Shown piece after piece: positions 16,139 through 26,200 of a stretch of 64,000 nt of DNA (its first letter is position 1; each line of letters begins with the position of its first letter). The stretch spans positions 1-64,000 of the forward strand of contig NZ_PTQW01000022.1 in assembly GCF_004343725.1 (NCBI RefSeq). The letters are read 5' to 3'. The translations under genes were made by a program, and so were the position numbers. The DNA is from Treponema sp. J25 (lineage in GTDB: Bacteria > Spirochaetota > Spirochaetia > Treponematales > Breznakiellaceae). Below the pieces are notes generated by a model. It was not told where the DNA came from and made no database searches. It saw only the letters and a list, made by a program, of their open reading frames with translations.

Positions 16139-16654
16139 ATGCAGGAACTTATCGATACGGTTTTAACACTGCTCCCCGTTGCGTTGCTTATTGCGCTTCG
16201 CATAATAATGAGCGCTAAGAACAGGGAGACATCCCTCCAAAAGGGAAAGCCTCAAAAAAGCCGTTTTTTTGCCTCCCTTGAGGAGTACCGGGAGACTTCG
16301 GTCCCTCAAGGAGAAAAAGCCTCAGGAGGGGGAACATACGGCCCCTCTCCAGCAGAGAGAAGCAAGAAGGTACCCCTCTCTCGGCGTTCAGGTTTGCCTA
16401 AGGGAAGGCCCTATCAGGTCTCCCCGCCAGAAGAGGAACTTCGGGTTTTCCCCCAGGGTATTTCTGCCGCAGCATCAGCGGAAAAGGATCCTGCAGTACC
16501 TTCTCGCAAGCGGGAGATGAATCCCCTTTTGCAGCCCCTTCCTGAAGAGCGGGGTATGCAGATGGCAGTGGTAGAACGGATTGAACGACTACCCCTTCTG
16601 CAGCGGGCGGTGGTGTGGTCTGAGATTCTCGGGCATCCTAAAGGCCTTGATTGA
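16139..16654 (+). CDS. Small membrane-anchored protein of unknown function in the floA operon
   Basis: 171 residues: one N-terminal helix (LIDTVLTLLPVALLIALRII), a long basic, disordered middle rich in Ser, Pro and Lys, then a conserved-looking end (MAVVERIERLPLLQRAVVWS then EILGHPKGLD). It begins 14 bp after floA and has no clear ribosome-binding site. A third small gene (yqfB) also follows floA in Bacillus, but I see no sequence similarity that would justify that name. Family not recognised. Confidence 0.7.
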   Translation: MQELIDTVLTLLPVALLIALRIIMSAKNRETSLQKGKPQKSRFFASLEEYRETSVPQGEKASGGGTYGPSPAERSKKVPLSRRSGLPKGRPYQVSPPEEELRVFPQGISAAASAEKDPAVPSRKREMNPLLQPLPEERGMQMAVVERIERLPLLQRAVVWSEILGHPKGLD

Positions 16655-16727
16655 TGAGAGGATACACTTAAGCGGGCGCGAGCCCTTATGTGAGGATAGT
16701 TTGGGGATAACATAAAAGGAGGTGATT

Positions 16728-18008
16728 GTGGAAAAGAATCGGGGGTTTTCAAAATATTTCTGGCTTACCTTCTTGATTGGAAGCGGCTTTTTCACCATGG
16801 GTCTCATGGATTCCCTGTATGATACCTATGTGCCTATTTTCCTTAAGCGGTATATCACTTCCAATGCGCTGGTGGGAGCGGTGATGACCCTGGATAACAT
16901 CCTTCAGCTCTTTTTGATTCCTGTTATTGCCCTCTGGTCCGATAGGACCAGGACCCGGCTTGGGCGTCGCCTCCCCTTTATTGTGGTGATGCTACCCTTG
17001 AGTGGGATCCTCTTTTCGTTGATTCCCGTTACGGTGGCCCTTTCGTTGGCAGCCCTTATTGGGATCCTCTTTTTGTTTAATATCTTTAAGACCAGCGTGC
17101 GGGGCCCCGTGGTGGCCCTCATGCCCGACACTATTCCGGGAGAGTATCGTTCTGAAGCCAATGGGGTCATTAACACGATGGGGGGTATAGGGCTTATCAT
17201 TGGAACCCTCTTTCTTGCCCGCCTGATGAACAAAAGCGAACTGTTACCCTTTGGTATAGCCGGAGCTTTGGTGGTACTGGCGGTGGTGGTTTTGCTATTG
17301 TTTGTCCGAGAACGGACGGCCGAGCATTCTTCTGAAGAGAGCGTACCCCTGGGAAAGGCATTGAAGGAGCTTTTTGCCGCCGGTGACAACAGTGTGATTC
17401 GGATTCTTTTTGGTATCTTTTTCTGGTTCATGGCCTATGAGGGAGCAAAACCCTTTTTGGGCTTGTACCTTGTGCAGGTCATGAAGGTTTCCCAGGGAAG
17501 CGCGGCCCTTGCCCAGGGTGTTGCGGGTATTGCCAGTGTTGTACTGGCTATCCCTTCCGGATATCTAGCCCATCGACTTGGTCGAAAACGCTTGATTCGG
17601 GGGAGTCTTCTGGCGCTTGCCGTAATTCTGGCCCTGGTACCTCTCACGGCTCCTGTGGCTCGTTGGTTGCATTTGCCCGCCGGAGGGTCCCTGATACTTT
17701 TCCTTATTTTGATGTTCTTATATGGGTCAGTGTGGATTGGGGTGGTGGTGAATAGCTTCCCCATGCTGTGGCAGATGGCTCACTACGGAACCATAGGAAT
17801 GTATACGGGCCTGTACTATACCTTTAGTCAGACCGCCGCTATTACCGCCCCTCCTATCACGGGAGCCATTATTGACCTTACGGGGTATCCTGGGATATTT
17901 CTTTTTGGTGCCGGTTGTATGCTAGTGGCCCGGGGCATTATGGGTGGGGTGAGTCGTGGCGAAGCCGATGGGGCTCCTGATATTCCTTCTTCCGAAAAAA
18001 GAGAATAA
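16728..18008 (+). CDS. Major facilitator superfamily transporter (SLC45/GPH-like)
   Basis: 426 residues, about twelve membrane helices. The helix 2-3 loop DRTRTRLGRRLPFI is the MFS A-motif in the form seen in sucrose/maltose-type SLC45 and GPH carriers; FNIFKTSVRGPVVALMPDTI fits the same group. I chose GTG at 16728 (VEKNRGFSKYF) because AAAAGGAGG stands 5-6 bp upstream; GTG at 16722 lies within that site. A sugar is the probable substrate but cannot be read from the sequence. Confidence 0.88.
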   Translation: MEKNRGFSKYFWLTFLIGSGFFTMGLMDSLYDTYVPIFLKRYITSNALVGAVMTLDNILQLFLIPVIALWSDRTRTRLGRRLPFIVVMLPLSGILFSLIPVTVALSLAALIGILFLFNIFKTSVRGPVVALMPDTIPGEYRSEANGVINTMGGIGLIIGTLFLARLMNKSELLPFGIAGALVVLAVVVLLLFVRERTAEHSSEESVPLGKALKELFAAGDNSVIRILFGIFFWFMAYEGAKPFLGLYLVQVMKVSQGSAALAQGVAGIASVVLAIPSGYLAHRLGRKRLIRGSLLALAVILALVPLTAPVARWLHLPAGGSLILFLILMFLYGSVWIGVVVNSFPMLWQMAHYGTIGMYTGLYYTFSQTAAITAPPITGAIIDLTGYPGIFLFGAGCMLVARGIMGGVSRGEADGAPDIPSSEKRE

Positions 18009-18112
18009 AAAAACGGGAGGTCCCCAAAAGCTTTTTCTTTTTTAAATTAAGGTTTTTACGGGAACGGAGAATGCAATGGGCAAAATCCCGATAACTATTG
18101 AGAGGTGAAACT

Positions 18113-18817
18113 ATGTCGATTCATATTGGGGCAAAGACGGGGGAAATTGCAGAGGTGGTTCTGTTGCCGGGGGATCCCCTTCGGGCTCAGTTCATCGCAG
18201 AGAATTTCCTGGAAAATCCTGTGTGTTACAATACGGTGCGGAACATGCTTGGGTTCACAGGCACCTACAAGGGAAAGCGAATTTCTGTCCAGGGGACGGG
18301 AATGGGAATTCCTTCTATTTCGATATATGTTAATGAACTTTTCAAGGATTACGGCGTGCAGCGGGCGATCCGGGTGGGAACGGCGGGCTCCCTTCAGGAG
18401 TTCCTTAAGGTTCGGGACATGGTGCTTGCCATGGCGGCCAGTACCGATTCCGGGGCGAATAGCCTTCGTTTTGGGGGGCGTTCTTATGCGCCCTGCGCTA
18501 CCTTTAGCCTTCTTAAAAAGGCCTATGAAGTAGCCCAAGAGCGGGGATGGCAACCCGCGGTGGGAAACGTCATTTCTTCCGATATGTTCTATACGGAGGA
18601 CCCGGAGGAGTGGAAATTGTGGGCCCGTTTTGGCGTTCTGGCCGTAGAAATGGAAACCGCCGAACTGTATACCCTGGCTGCGAAATATCGGCGGGAGGCC
18701 CTTTCTATCCTGACTATTTCTGATTCCCTGGTGAGTCACGAAATTACCTCCGCGGAAGAACGACAGCGGACGTTTACAAAGATGATGGAGGTGGCCCTGG
18801 AAGTGGCTATCAGTTAA
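18113..18817 (+). CDS. deoD: Purine nucleoside phosphorylase, DeoD type
   Basis: 234 residues, the length of hexameric DeoD. It cleaves purine (deoxy)ribonucleosides with phosphate for salvage. Visible family features: [44 protein letters not shown] (phosphate site), [15 protein letters not shown] (sugar site) and ISDSLVSHE with the catalytic Asp. ATG at 18113 with GAGAGGTGA upstream, preferred over TTG at 18098. Confidence 0.96.
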   Translation: MSIHIGAKTGEIAEVVLLPGDPLRAQFIAENFLENPVCYNTVRNMLGFTGTYKGKRISVQGTGMGIPSISIYVNELFKDYGVQRAIRVGTAGSLQEFLKVRDMVLAMAASTDSGANSLRFGGRSYAPCATFSLLKKAYEVAQERGWQPAVGNVISSDMFYTEDPEEWKLWARFGVLAVEMETAELYTLAAKYRREALSILTISDSLVSHEITSAEERQRTFTKMMEVALEVAIS

Positions 18818-18971
18818 TGGGGACGCCTTTTAGGAAGCCTGATTGAGGACCTTCCTCGTGGGCGCTTTGTAGAATGGAGCACAGGCCGTCCCTCTTCAAA
18901 TAGTGAGTTTTGTGGTAGCAATAGCGTGGGACCCTCGCGGTACTCCCTTCGGGAAGAAAGGAGGGGGTACA

Positions 18972-19000
18972 TTGACAAAAGAGGGCTTTTCACATAATAT
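18972..19000 (+). promoter_or_regulatory. Promoter of tRNA-Leu
   Basis: TTGACA (18972-18977), 17-bp spacer, TAATAT (18995-19000), 11 bp before the tRNA. The 154 bp between deoD and this promoter show nothing further that I can name. Confidence 0.85.
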
Positions 19001-19011
19001 AGACCCATCCT

Positions 19012-19095
19012 GCCCAGATGGTGGAATTGGCAGACACGCTAGTTTCAGGTACTAGTGCCTTCACGGGCTTGGGGGTTCAAGTCCCCCTCTGGGCA
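19012..19095 (+). tRNA. tRNA-Leu (anticodon CAG)
   Basis: 84 nt with GCCCAGA/TCTGGGC acceptor stem, discriminator A, long variable arm typical of class II tRNAs, T loop GTTCAAG, and anticodon loop TTCAGGT giving CAG. CCA is not encoded. Confidence 0.95.
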
Positions 19096-19217
19096 TGCAG
19101 CGGCTCATGTTCGGTTCACAGGAAAGGCCCCTTCAGGGAACGAAGGTTCCTTGGTGGCCTGCCCCGGCAGGGAGTCGTAAAGGCAAGTGGTGAAAAAGTC
19201 TTAAAAGTAGGCAACCC

Positions 19218-19246
19218 TTGACATGGCGGTGTATTTTTGCTATGTT
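19218..19246 (+). promoter_or_regulatory. Promoter of tRNA-Thr / rpmG / tRNA-Trp
   Basis: TTGACA (19218-19223), 17-bp spacer, TATGTT (19241-19246), 22 bp upstream of tRNA-Thr. Confidence 0.8.
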
Positions 19247-19268
19247 CAGCGGGCGTTTTTGGAGGAAT

Positions 19269-19341
19269 GCCCTTGTAGCTCAGTCGGTAGAGCACATCCA
19301 TGGTAAGGATGTGGTCAGCGGTTCGATTCCGCTCGAGGGCT
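19269..19341 (+). tRNA. tRNA-Thr (anticodon GGT)
   Basis: 73 nt; acceptor GCCCTTG/CGAGGGC with one G-T pair, D loop AGTCGGTAGAG, anticodon stem CATCC/GGATG with loop ATGGTAA (GGT), T loop GTTCGATTC. No encoded CCA. Confidence 0.95.
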
Positions 19342-19425
19342 TTTGTCGCCACCTGGAAGAGCAGTGCGAAGGATAAAGAGCGAGAGGCTGGGTGGTTTCA
19401 GTTGATAGTGTAGAAGGGGAATAGT

Positions 19426-19599
19426 ATGGCAAGCAAGAAAACAGCGGTGGAGTTGATAGCCCTGCAGTGTACTGAATGTAAGCGGAGAAATTATACTACC
19501 AAGAAGAATCGTCGCACTATGCAGGAAAAGCTGGAGTTAAGCAAGTACTGCAAGTTTGATCGGAAACATACGTTGCATCGGGAAACGAAAATAAAGTAA
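19426..19599 (+). CDS. rpmG: 50S ribosomal protein L33
   Basis: 57 residues: [20 protein letters not shown], then RNY and KKNRR, ending KHTLHRETK. Zinc-site residues are Cys15, Cys18 and Cys42, with Asp where some L33 have a fourth Cys (YCKFDRK); the same substitution occurs in Bacillus L33. It sits between tRNA-Thr and tRNA-Trp, the common arrangement upstream of secE-nusG. GAAGGGGA precedes the ATG. Confidence 0.96.
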   Translation: MASKKTAVELIALQCTECKRRNYTTKKNRRTMQEKLELSKYCKFDRKHTLHRETKIK

Positions 19600-19610
19600 G
19601 CGAGCATTTT

Positions 19611-19683
19611 AGGCCAGTAGCTCTAATGGTAGAGCACCGGTCTCCAAAACCGGGTGTTGTGGGTTCGAGTCCTACCTGGCCTG
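19611..19683 (+). tRNA. tRNA-Trp (anticodon CCA)
   Basis: 73 nt; acceptor AGGCCAG/CTGGCCT, discriminator G, anticodon loop CTCCAAA (CCA), T loop GTTCGAGTC. Begins 11 bp after the rpmG stop; no encoded CCA tail. Confidence 0.95.
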
Positions 19684-19751
19684 TTGTTAATAAAAAGGCT
19701 GTTGCATAGCAACAGAAAGGGATAAAAAAGGAAGTAAAAAACTTCCGGTGT

Positions 19752-19787
19752 AACACCTCGGGAGAAGGGAGAGGTGTTTTTGTTTTT
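19752..19787 (+). terminator. Terminator or attenuator before secE
   Basis: AACACCTC (19752-19759) pairs with GAGGTGTT (19771-19778) and is followed by a T-rich tail TTTTGTTTTT. It stands between tRNA-Trp and secE, so it may set how much transcription continues into secE-nusG. Confidence 0.8.
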
Positions 19788-19807
19788 ATGTCTGGAAGGA
19801 AGTGGGT

Positions 19808-19987
19808 ATGAAGAAGCTGATTCAGTTTGTTAAAGAGTCCTATGGAGAGCTTAAAAAGGTTGTGTGGCCTTCCCGAGAAGATGTGATAAGCTCCGTAAAG
19901 GTTGTTATAGTTTCTACCATTATTTTTGCGCTTGTGCTCGGGTTGGTGGATGCTCTTTTGTTGTTGGGAATTGAAGCCCTCTTTTAA
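19808..19987 (+). CDS. secE: Preprotein translocase subunit SecE
   Basis: 59 residues, single-helix bacterial form. A cytoplasmic amphipathic helix with the conserved YGELKKVVWPSREDV is followed by one membrane helix (VVIVSTIIFALVLGLVDALL). It clamps SecY. ATG at 19808 follows AAGGAAG; GTG at 19802 is a less likely start. Confidence 0.95.
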   Translation: MKKLIQFVKESYGELKKVVWPSREDVISSVKVVIVSTIIFALVLGLVDALLLLGIEALF

Positions 19988-20004
19988 AGGATTAAAGGAT
20001 ACCC

Positions 20005-20562
20005 ATGGCGGCAGGTTGGTATGTGCTTCATACCTATTCAGGGTATGAAAATAAGATAGAAAAAACCATTCGCATGATGCTCGAATCCGGAGAACTGGAT
20101 CGCGAGATTGTTCGGGATGTAAAGGTTCCTGCCGAAGAGGTTGTAGAAGTAAAGGATGGTAAGAAAAAAACGGTAAGCCGTAAGTTCTTGCCCGGTTATC
20201 TTCTCATTGAAATGGATCTTCCTGAGATAGGGTGGAAACAAACCTGTTCAAAAATTAAGAGTATTCAGGGAGTTACCGGTTTTGTAGGAACCCCTGCAAA
20301 CAAAAGGCCTCAGCCGTTGAATCCGGAAGAAGCGCGGGCTATTTTACAAAAGGCCGGTGAATTAAAAGGTGAACGGCCAGTGCGGGCCCGTCAGAATTTT
20401 GCTCCGGGCGAGCAGGTAAAGATTATCGAAGGGCCTTTTGAGTCTTTTACTGGTACTATCGAAGAGGTAAACCCTGAACGCAATAAGTTAAAGGTGCTGG
20501 TGGGTATCTTTGGTCGAACTACGCCTGTAGAAGTAGATATCTTGCAGGTGGAAAAACTGTAG
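20005..20562 (+). CDS. nusG: Transcription termination/antitermination factor NusG
   Basis: 185 residues. NGN domain (MAAGWYVLHTYSGYENKIEK ... KFLPGYLLIEMDLPEIGW) followed by the KOW domain (EQVKIIEGPFESFTGTIEEV). NusG binds RNA polymerase and couples it to Rho and the ribosome. 17 bp after secE. Confidence 0.97.
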   Translation: MAAGWYVLHTYSGYENKIEKTIRMMLESGELDREIVRDVKVPAEEVVEVKDGKKKTVSRKFLPGYLLIEMDLPEIGWKQTCSKIKSIQGVTGFVGTPANKRPQPLNPEEARAILQKAGELKGERPVRARQNFAPGEQVKIIEGPFESFTGTIEEVNPERNKLKVLVGIFGRTTPVEVDILQVEKL

Positions 20563-20590
20563 AGTGAATCCTACGAGAGGTTTTCTCTTT

Positions 20591-20712
20591 TTATGGAAGA
20601 GATCGGGAAATCCCGATGCGCTTCCCATAAATAGGTGCCTCCTGGATGGGAGTTTCCGCAGTTTGTGCGGGAACGCAGCCCCGATCCCGTGTTGGGTCGG
20701 GTATACCACAGA
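20591..20712 (+). promoter_or_regulatory. Structured leader of rplK-rplA
   Basis: Three hairpins fill the 161-bp nusG-rplK spacer: TTATGGAAG..ATCGGG with CCCGAT..CTTCCCATAA (20591-20630), TTCCGCA with TGCGGGAA, and CCCGATCCC with GGGTCGGG. Ribosomal protein L1 represses this operon in E. coli by binding its leader. That this leader does the same is inference. Confidence 0.55.
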
Positions 20713-20723
20713 AGGAGAAATGC

Positions 20724-21155
20724 ATGGCTAAGAAAAAGGTCACCGCAATTATTAAATTGCAGTGCCCGGCTGGCAAGGCAACGCCTGCTCCGCCGGTAGG
20801 GCCAGCCCTTGGTCCTCACGGTGTGAGTGCTCCCCAGTTTGTGCAGCAATTTAACGATCGCACCAAGGGGATGGAGCCGGGACTGCTTATTCCGGTCGTT
20901 ATTACCGTATATAACGACAAGTCTTTTACCTTTATCCTTAAAACGCCTCCGGCCTCGGTCCTGATTAAGAAGGCTATTGGCATCGAAAAGGGTTCTGCGG
21001 AGCCCCATAAGGTAAAGGTGGGTAAGCTCTCTAAGGCAAAGCTGGAAGAAATAGCAAAGATGAAATTGCCCGATCTTTCCGCCAACGACCTGGAAGCGGC
21101 AAAGAAGATCATCGCGGGAACCGCCCGTTCTATGGGTGTAGAGGTGGAGTGGTAG
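20724..21155 (+). CDS. rplK: 50S ribosomal protein L11
   Basis: 143 residues: N-terminal domain [20 protein letters not shown] and C-terminal rRNA-binding domain ([12 protein letters not shown] at the end). Forms the GTPase-associated stalk base. ATG at 20724 is chosen because AGAAGGAGAA precedes it; the frame is open further upstream but lacks L11 similarity there. Confidence 0.97.
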   Translation: MAKKKVTAIIKLQCPAGKATPAPPVGPALGPHGVSAPQFVQQFNDRTKGMEPGLLIPVVITVYNDKSFTFILKTPPASVLIKKAIGIEKGSAEPHKVKVGKLSKAKLEEIAKMKLPDLSANDLEAAKKIIAGTARSMGVEVEW

Positions 21156-21156
21156 T

Positions 21157-21837
21157 ATGAAGCGAGGAAAGAAATATCTTGAGGCGTTAAAGAAATACGA
21201 CCCCACCGCTACCTATGATATGAAAGCGGCGGCGGAACTCGTAAAGAAACTTGCCTTTGCTAAATTTGATGAAACGGTAGATCTTTCAGTGAAGCTGAAC
21301 TTGAAAAAGAGCCAGTCCGTGCGAGACACGGTGGTCCTTCCCCATCAATTCCGGGCAGAAAAAAAAGTTTTGGTTTTCTGCAAGGGTGATAAGGAAAAGG
21401 AAGCGAAAGAAGCAGGGGCTACCTACGTTGGTTCCGATGATCTTATTGAAAAGATCAAAGGGGGCTGGCTCGATTTTGATGTGGCAGTGGCTACCCCTGA
21501 TATGATGAAAGACGTGGGTAAGTTAGGTATGATCCTGGGTCGGAAAGGGCTTATGCCAAACCCGAAGACCGGGACGGTTACTTTTGACCTGAAAGGGGCT
21601 ATTTCGGAGCTTAAGAAAGGACGGGTGGAGTTTCGGGCTGATAAAACCGGGGTGGTGCATCTTGCAATCGGAAAGGTTTCTATGGACCCCGAAAAGATTG
21701 CGGAAAATGCAGCCACGGTGCTTTCTGAAATTCAGCGAAAGAAGCCGGCCGATGCAAAGGGTGATTTTATCCAGTCCGTGTCTCTTTCATCGACCATGGG
21801 GCCCGGTGTATGGGTTGCCCTGAAGGATAAGGAGTAG
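21157..21837 (+). CDS. rplA: 50S ribosomal protein L1
   Basis: 226 residues. Typical motifs: [34 protein letters not shown] and [13 protein letters not shown]. Builds the L1 stalk at the E site and is the usual autogenous repressor of the L11-L1 unit. One base after rplK. Confidence 0.97.
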   Translation: MKRGKKYLEALKKYDPTATYDMKAAAELVKKLAFAKFDETVDLSVKLNLKKSQSVRDTVVLPHQFRAEKKVLVFCKGDKEKEAKEAGATYVGSDDLIEKIKGGWLDFDVAVATPDMMKDVGKLGMILGRKGLMPNPKTGTVTFDLKGAISELKKGRVEFRADKTGVVHLAIGKVSMDPEKIAENAATVLSEIQRKKPADAKGDFIQSVSLSSTMGPGVWVALKDKE

Positions 21838-21840
21838 ACC

Positions 21841-22386
21841 ATGGCGATTGTTGCTAAGAAAGTGCAGGATGCAAAGGTTTCGTTTATCCAGGAACTGAAA
21901 GAGCAGTTTAGGAAGGCGCCGGACTTTATCTTTACCGATTACCGGGGGCTTACGGTAGAACAGATTACTGCCCTTCGTAAACAGTTGCGGGCAAAGGATG
22001 CTCAGTTTAAGGTGGTAAAAAACAATTTTGCCCGCATTGCCTTTGAGCAGCTTTCTGCCCCCAATGTGGAGCAGTATCTGGTAGGGCCCACGGCGGTGGC
22101 CATATCTCCCCGGGATTCTAACGAGGTAGCGAAGATCCTCCTGGAGTTTGCGAAGGAAGTTCCCGCTCTTAAGGTAAAGGGAGGCCTGGTAGGTTCTACC
22201 GTGTATACGGCAGAACAGATTGAGGCCTTCTCGAAATTGCCCGGTCGGCTCGAGCTTATCGCTATGTTGATGTCGGTGATGAATGCTCCCGCCAGAAACC
22301 TGGTTTCTGCGCTGAACGATATTAATGCTCGCCTGGTGCGGACCATTAAAGCGGTGGCCGACAAGAAACAAGAGGGGGCCGCGTAA
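21841..22386 (+). CDS. rplJ: 50S ribosomal protein L10
   Basis: 181 residues. N-terminal rRNA-binding region (FIFTDYRGLTVEQITALRKQ) and C-terminal helices (NDINARLVRTIKAVADKK) that carry L7/L12 dimers. Begins 3 bp after rplA. Confidence 0.97.
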   Translation: MAIVAKKVQDAKVSFIQELKEQFRKAPDFIFTDYRGLTVEQITALRKQLRAKDAQFKVVKNNFARIAFEQLSAPNVEQYLVGPTAVAISPRDSNEVAKILLEFAKEVPALKVKGGLVGSTVYTAEQIEAFSKLPGRLELIAMLMSVMNAPARNLVSALNDINARLVRTIKAVADKKQEGAA

Positions 22387-22613
22387 GGCTCTTCCCCGGA
22401 AAGGGGGAGGGGACTGGCTTGTTGCCTGGGGAAGAATTAGGCAGCAGGCTGGGTCAGGGCCTTAATAAGGGCGGTCTAGTTTGTGTAAGAACCGGACCGG
22501 ACACAAAAAATAGTACGTATGGGCCTTCAGGCTTCGGATGGCTGCCGTTCCTGTCGGTCCCTGTTATAGCTGTTGTGTATGCAACGGTAACATTGTTGTA
22601 AGGAGAAGATAAT
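22387..22613 (+). promoter_or_regulatory. rplJ-rplL spacer with hairpins
   Basis: 227 bp without a gene. It contains CTTCCCC/GGGGGAG near 22391-22410, GCCT/AGGC pairs near 22440 and TTTGTGT/ACACAAA near 22480-22507. In other bacteria the L10-L12 unit is controlled and boosted here. No clear -35/-10 pair was recognised. Confidence 0.4.
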
Positions 22614-23006
22614 ATGGCAGCGTTAACAAAAGACCAGATTATCGAAGCAATCGCTTCGATGACCGTTCTTGAGGTTTCTGAACTGGTAAAAGCAATGGAA
22701 GAGAAATTCGGTGTTTCCGCGGCGGCGCCCGTGGCGGTGGCTGCGGTTGGGGCTGCTCCTGGCGCAGCGGCGGCGGCTCCGGCGGAGGAAAAGACCGAAT
22801 TTACCGTTATCCTTAAGGCCTTTGACGAATCCAAGAAGATCGCTATTATTAAGGAAGTTCGGGCCATTACTGGTCTGGGCCTGAAGGAAGCGAAGGACCT
22901 CGTCGAGGGAGCTCCGAAGCCTCTTAAGGAAAATGTCTCCAAGGAAGAGGCCAATAAGATTAAGGAGCAGATCACTGCCGCTGGCGGTACGGTTGAAATC
23001 CAGTAA
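22614..23006 (+). CDS. rplL: 50S ribosomal protein L7/L12
   Basis: 130 residues: dimerising N-terminus, an Ala-rich hinge ([18 protein letters not shown]) and the globular factor-binding domain ([20 protein letters not shown]). Present in multiple copies on the ribosomal stalk. AAGGAGAAG precedes the ATG. Confidence 0.97.
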   Translation: MAALTKDQIIEAIASMTVLEVSELVKAMEEKFGVSAAAPVAVAAVGAAPGAAAAAPAEEKTEFTVILKAFDESKKIAIIKEVRAITGLGLKEAKDLVEGAPKPLKENVSKEEANKIKEQITAAGGTVEIQ

Positions 23007-23043
23007 TGTAGTAGGATACAACAGTTCATTCCTCGTTGCTGTG

Positions 23044-23087
23044 GTGAGAGAAAGGATGTCCTTGTCTCACTACAAGAAAGGCTCTCG
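23044..23087 (+). promoter_or_regulatory. Hairpin in the rplL-rpoB spacer (RNase III/attenuator-like)
   Basis: GTGAGA..AAGGA with TCCTT..TCTCAC (23044-23070) forms a long stem. In E. coli the equivalent position holds an attenuator and an RNase III site. Function here is inferred. Confidence 0.45.
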
Positions 23088-23247
23088 GTTGGGTGCAAAA
23101 GAGCATGCGGCCGGGGCCTTTTTGTGTCATTACAAAATAACAAATTGTGCCGATGGTAGAATAAAGTGATCAGGAGGCGATCCTGATTGGAGGGGAACCT
23201 ATCCGGAACAGAGAGGCGAAAAGGATAGTGTCCACAGGGGGTAGTGA
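23069..23247 (+). promoter_or_regulatory. rpoB leader with hairpin ATCAGGA/TCCTGAT
   Basis: A perfect 7-bp stem, ATCAGGA (23169-23175) and TCCTGAT (23181-23187) with loop GGCGA, lies 60 bp before rpoB. It could tune rpoBC translation or transcription; no regulator is known to me for it. Confidence 0.4.
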
Positions 23248-26200
23248 ATGAATATGGAACACAAGGGTGTAAAGCGGATCTATGTTGGGAAGGATTTTCA
23301 AGATGTGATGGAGCTTCCCAATCTTATTGATATACAGCTTTCTTCGTATGAACGTTTTTTGCAGCGAGAGCGACTTAAACGGGGCGAACCCCCACTCATG
23401 CAGGGATTGGAAGAAGTTTTCAGGACCACCTTCCCCATTGAGAGCCCCACCGGTGATATGGTTCTTGAATACGAGTACTATACCCTCGATGAAGAGGGAA
23501 TAAAATTTACTGAGCAGGAATGTAAACAAAAGGGTCTTACCTATGCCATTCCCCTTAAGGCGCGTATAAATCTTATCTTCCAGGAAACAGGGGAAATCCG
23601 GCAAAAAGATATCTACATGGGGGATATCCCCCTTATGACCGAGCGGGGGACCTTTATTATCAATGGGGCTGAACGGGTGGTGGTCTCCCAGATCCACCGT
23701 TCGCCGGGGGTTATTTTTAGCCATGAGAAGGGCGTGTATTCCTCCCGGATTATTCCCTATCGGGGTTCCTGGCTTGAGTTTGAAATTGATCAAAAACGGG
23801 AACTTATCTACGCCAAAATAGATCGCAAGAAACGTATCCTGGGGACCATTTTCCTCCGCGCCCTTGGCTATGAAGGGCGGGAAGAAATCATAAAGGCCTT
23901 CTATAAAACGGAGACCCTTCCGGTGTCGGCCAATCGAGAGGAACAAAGCTCCCTGGTAGGTCGGGTGCTGGCAAAGGCGGTATGGATCGATATAGAAGGA
24001 GAAAAGGGTCCGGAAAAGAAAAAATTGTATCGGGCAGGAGAAAAATTACACCCCCACGATGTGGACGAACTCTTGGTGAATAAGGTCTCTTCGGTAGAAG
24101 TCATAGATTTTTCTGCCGAAGATTCCCTTAACTCCCCCATGATCCTTAACTGTTTTGAACGGGAAGAGATTAAGTTTGTAAAAGAAGATCCCAGCCGGGA
24201 TGAACCTTCAAAAGAAGATGCCCTTTCGGCGGTCTATGCGGCCCTCATGCCGGGAGAGCCTATTACGGTGGAAGCGGCCGAGAAGGACCTTTTAGGCATG
24301 TTCTTTACCAGCCGACGGTATGACCTCGGGAAGGTAGGTCGGTACAAGCTTAATAAGAAGTTTAACTTTAATCCCCCCATCGAAGAGTTTACCCTTACCA
24401 AGCAGGATATCATCGCCACCATGAAGTACCTGATCAAGGTCTTTATTGGGGAAGAAAACATCGATGATATTGATCACCTGGGAAATCGACGGGTTCGGTC
24501 CGTGGGTGAACTCCTGGCGAACACCATGAAAACCGCCTTCAGTCGAATGGAACGGATCGCCAAGGAACGGATGAGCCTTAAAGAAACGGACACGATTAAA
24601 CCCCAGGATCTTATTTCGATTAAGCCGGTAGTGGCGGCGATAAAAGAATTCTTTGGTTCAAGCCAGCTTTCCCAATTCATGGATCAGGTGAATCCCCTCT
24701 CGGAGCTTACCCATAAGCGACGGCTCAATGCTCTAGGACCAGGGGGACTTTCCCGGGATCGGGCGGGCTTTGAAGTGCGGGATGTCCACTATACCCATTA
24801 TGGCCGCATGTGCCCCATCGAAACGCCAGAAGGACCAAACATCGGTCTTATCGTGTCCCTTGCAAACTATACCCGGGTAAACGATTTTGGGTTCCTGGAA
24901 ACCCCCTATCGAAAGGTGGTGAATGGCCGGGCGACCAATGAAATTGAATACCTCTCGGCCATGGACGAAGACCGGTATTACATTGCCCAGGCATCGGCCC
25001 GGTTAAATCCGGATGGGACCTTCGCCGATTCCCAGGTTTCCTGTCGGCGGCAGGGAGACTACACCACCCGGAGCCCCGAAGATATCCAGTATATGGATGT
25101 GTCTCCCAAGCAGATCATCTCGGTGTCGGCCTCTCTTATCCCCTTCCTGGAACATGACGATGCGAACCGGGCCCTCATGGGTTCAAACATGCAGCGTCAG
25201 GCGGTGCCGCTTCTCTTCCCTGAACCGCCCCGGGTGGGAACCGGAATGGAAGCCAAGTGCGCCTATGATTCGGGCGTTTTAGTAAAAGCAAAGCGGTCGG
25301 GAACGGTGATACGGGTAACGGCCACCGAAATTGTGATTCGCCCCGATGATGCCAAGAGTCCCGATGAACGGGATGTGTACACCCTCATTAAGTACCAGCG
25401 GACCAACCAGGATACCTGTTACAATCAGCGGCCCATCGTAAAATTGAACGAACACGTGGTGGCCGGCCAGGTTATTGCCGATGGACCTGCTACCAAGAAC
25501 GGCGAACTCGCCCTGGGGCGGAACATCCTGGTAGGCTTTATGCCCTGGAATGGGTATAACTATGAGGACTCGATCCTCATCTCCGAACGGGTTGTGAAAG
25601 AAGACATGTTTACTTCTATTCACATCAAGGAGTTTATTACGGAGGTGCGGGAAACGAAATTGGGGCCCGAAAAAATCACCCGGGATATTCCTAATACCAG
25701 TGAAAAGACCCTGGATAATCTTGATAGCGAAGGAATTATCCGCATCGGTGCTAAGGTTCGCTCGGGAGACATTCTTGTTGGGAAGGTGACGCCTAAGAGC
25801 GAAACCGAAACCACCCCTGAGTTCAAGCTCCTCAATTCGATATTCGGTGAAAAGGCCAAGGAAGTGCGAGATTCATCCCTGCGGGTGCCCCATGGTATTG
25901 AAGGTACCGTTATCGACGTGCAGCGGATGAAGCGGACCGAAGGGGATGACCTGAATCCGGGTGTCGACGAAGTGGTCAAGGTTTTGATTGCCACCAAACG
26001 GAAACTCCGGGAAGGGGACAAGATGGCCGGTCGACACGGGAACAAGGGGGTGGTGGCCCGGGTTCTGCCGGTGGAAGACATGCCCTATATGGATGATGGG
26101 ACCCCCCTCGATATCTGTCTTACCCCCCTGGGCGTTCCTTCCCGTATGAATATCGGTCAGCTCCTGGAAACGGAACTCGGATGGGCCGCAAGTACCCTGG

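Noticed and set aside
16127-16139. CAGAAT 6 bp before the ATG at 16139 as another leaderless promoter.
   Set aside because: There is no acceptable -35 and the gene lies 14 bp inside an operon; kept out of the leaderless set.
19555-19599. Loss of the fourth zinc Cys in L33 as a defect.
   Set aside because: The same Cys-to-Asp form is normal in some Bacillus L33 paralogues, so it is a natural variant.
22454-23143. 229-residue minus-strand frame opposite rplL.
   Set aside because: A mirror of the Ala-rich rplL codon pattern; low complexity and no start site.
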